Of a stretch of 7,212 nt of DNA, positions 6,946-7,212 are shown piece by piece. Position 1 is the stretch's first letter. Each line of letters opens with the position of its first letter. Origin of the DNA: Flectobacillus sp. (GTDB lineage Bacteria > Bacteroidota > Bacteroidia > Cytophagales > Spirosomataceae); contig JARXAV010000101.1 of the NCBI GenBank assembly GCA_029865665.1, positions 1 through 7,212 on the forward strand, written 5' to 3'. The notes below the pieces were generated by a model. The model was not told where the DNA came from. It searched no databases and was given only the letters and a program-made list of their open reading frames with translations. The translations under genes were made by a program, and so were the position numbers.

Positions 6946-6951
6946 TATAAT
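6946..6951 (+). promoter_or_regulatory. Possible -10 element (TATAAT) of a small plus-strand transcript
   Basis: TATAAT lies at 6946-6951, with TGTGAC (6922-6927) 18 bp upstream as a poor -35. It stands about 54 bp before the plus-strand terminator at 7005, so the two could bound an RNA of roughly 90 nt. Bacteroidota mostly use a different -7/-33 consensus, so this is weak. Confidence 0.25.
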
Positions 6952-7004
6952 GATAAGCTTTGGGAACAAGGTTCACACTCTTAGTTAATAGTTCTACATG
7001 ATAC

Positions 7005-7045
7005 AGCCTCAGCGAGATTTCTTGCTGGGGCTTTTGTTTGTTTTC
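7005..7045 (+). terminator. Intrinsic terminator, plus strand only
   Basis: AGCCTCAGCGAG (7005-7016) pairs with CTTGCTGGGGCT (7021-7032): twelve pairs including two G-U, loop ATTT. It is followed on the plus strand by TTTTGTTTGTTTTCTTT. The minus-strand side has no T-run, and the G-U pairs would become A-C mismatches there, so it serves plus-strand transcription. No plus-strand protein gene lies upstream, which leaves a small RNA or a guard against read-through into the rRNA operon. Confidence 0.75.
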
Positions 7046-7075
7046 TTTGTATTTGTTATTGGTGGTAATATATGC

Positions 7076-7104
7076 AAAAAGCCACCCTTTAGAGGTGGCT
7101 TTTT
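7076..7104 (-). terminator. rrf terminator: rRNA operon terminator (bidirectional form)
   Basis: AAAAAGCCACC (7076-7086) pairs with GGTGGCTTTTT (7094-7104), eleven pairs around a 7-nt loop, with T-runs on both sides. It lies about 16 bp past the 3' end of the 5S rRNA on the minus strand, the expected place for the end of the rRNA operon transcript, and can also stop plus-strand transcription. Confidence 0.88.
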
Positions 7105-7119
7105 CTGCTTGTATAATAA

Positions 7120-7212
7120 TTTGGAGCTTATTTACTTTCCCGCATGTGATTGCAGTATCATCAACGTGACTGGGCTTAACTGCTCTGTTCGAGATGGGAA
7201 GAGGTGAACACC
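7120..7212 (-). rRNA. rrf: 5S ribosomal RNA, 5' end outside window
   Basis: On the minus strand the sequence shows the conserved 5S core: CACCTCTTCCCATCTCGAAC, then AGAGCAGTTAAGCCC, then the GATGATACTGC and CATGCGGGAAAGTA segments of helices IV-V. About 93 nt are present; some 20 nt of the 5' end lie beyond the right edge. The 3' end is estimated at about 7120 by comparison with the spacing after the CATGCG segment in other 5S rRNAs, uncertain by several bases. The 23S and 16S genes should follow to the right, outside the window. Confidence 0.93.

Larger units (their letters stand above)
6240..7119. other. 880-bp gap between amidohydrolase gene and 5S rRNA; no protein gene supported
   Basis: No reading frame here looks like a protein gene. 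The two overlapping 65- and 66-codon frames at 6479-6682 lie on opposite strands, have no recognisable domain and sit within folded, hairpin-rich sequence. From 6240 to about 6424 the DNA is AT-rich leader of the amidohydrolase gene, without a recognisable -7 box. From 6425 to 6750 is a hairpin-rich block. From 6750 to 6940 I see only AT-rich sequence. From about 6946 to 7045 there is a possible small plus-strand transcript with a terminator. The rRNA operon terminator follows. Confidence 0.7.

Noticed and set aside
6998..7207. 69-codon plus-strand reading frame
   Set aside because: It runs through two terminator hairpins and the antisense strand of the 5S rRNA.

Overview
The window looks like a chromosomal segment of an AT-rich member of the Bacteroidota, probably of the Cytophagales type. 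The reasons are the gene content (secreted amidohydrolase pairs, a papain-type secreted peptidase), signal peptides ending in ...A|Q or ...S|Q, start codons with A-rich leaders and no Shine-Dalgarno, and the sequence of the 5S rRNA at the right edge. The genus is not determined.

All recognisable genes are on the minus strand, so the order of reading is right to left. At the far right is the 3' part of a 5S rRNA, the end of an rRNA operon whose remainder lies outside the window, followed by a strong hairpin terminator. Next comes about 0.9 kb without a convincing protein gene (6240-7119). It holds several strong inverted repeats, a stretch that folds like a structured RNA or dispersed non-coding repeat (about 6425-6750), and a terminator that works only on the plus strand (7005-7045).

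The centre holds two exported amidohydrolase-superfamily genes. The first (3213-6239) encodes a 1008-residue two-domain protein. Its C-terminal domain keeps the metal ligands of the amidohydrolase barrel; its N-terminal domain has lost the HxH motif. The second (1707-3011) encodes a 434-residue protein resembling the degenerate N-terminal domain, also without HxH. They are separated by 201 bp containing a long imperfect inverted repeat that overlaps the stop codon of the first gene, and a leader hairpin before the second. A strong intrinsic terminator at 1640-1690 closes this block. The likely picture is an exported or periplasmic hydrolase with two non-catalytic amidohydrolase-like partners, one fused and one separate; the substrate cannot be read from the sequence.

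The left part holds a small SdpI-family membrane protein gene (1114-1461) and the 5' 273 codons of an exported papain-family (C1) cysteine peptidase that runs off the left edge (1-821). No CRISPR array, tRNA, complete insertion sequence or obvious defence system is visible. The least explained part of the window is the hairpin-rich non-coding region at 6425-7045.
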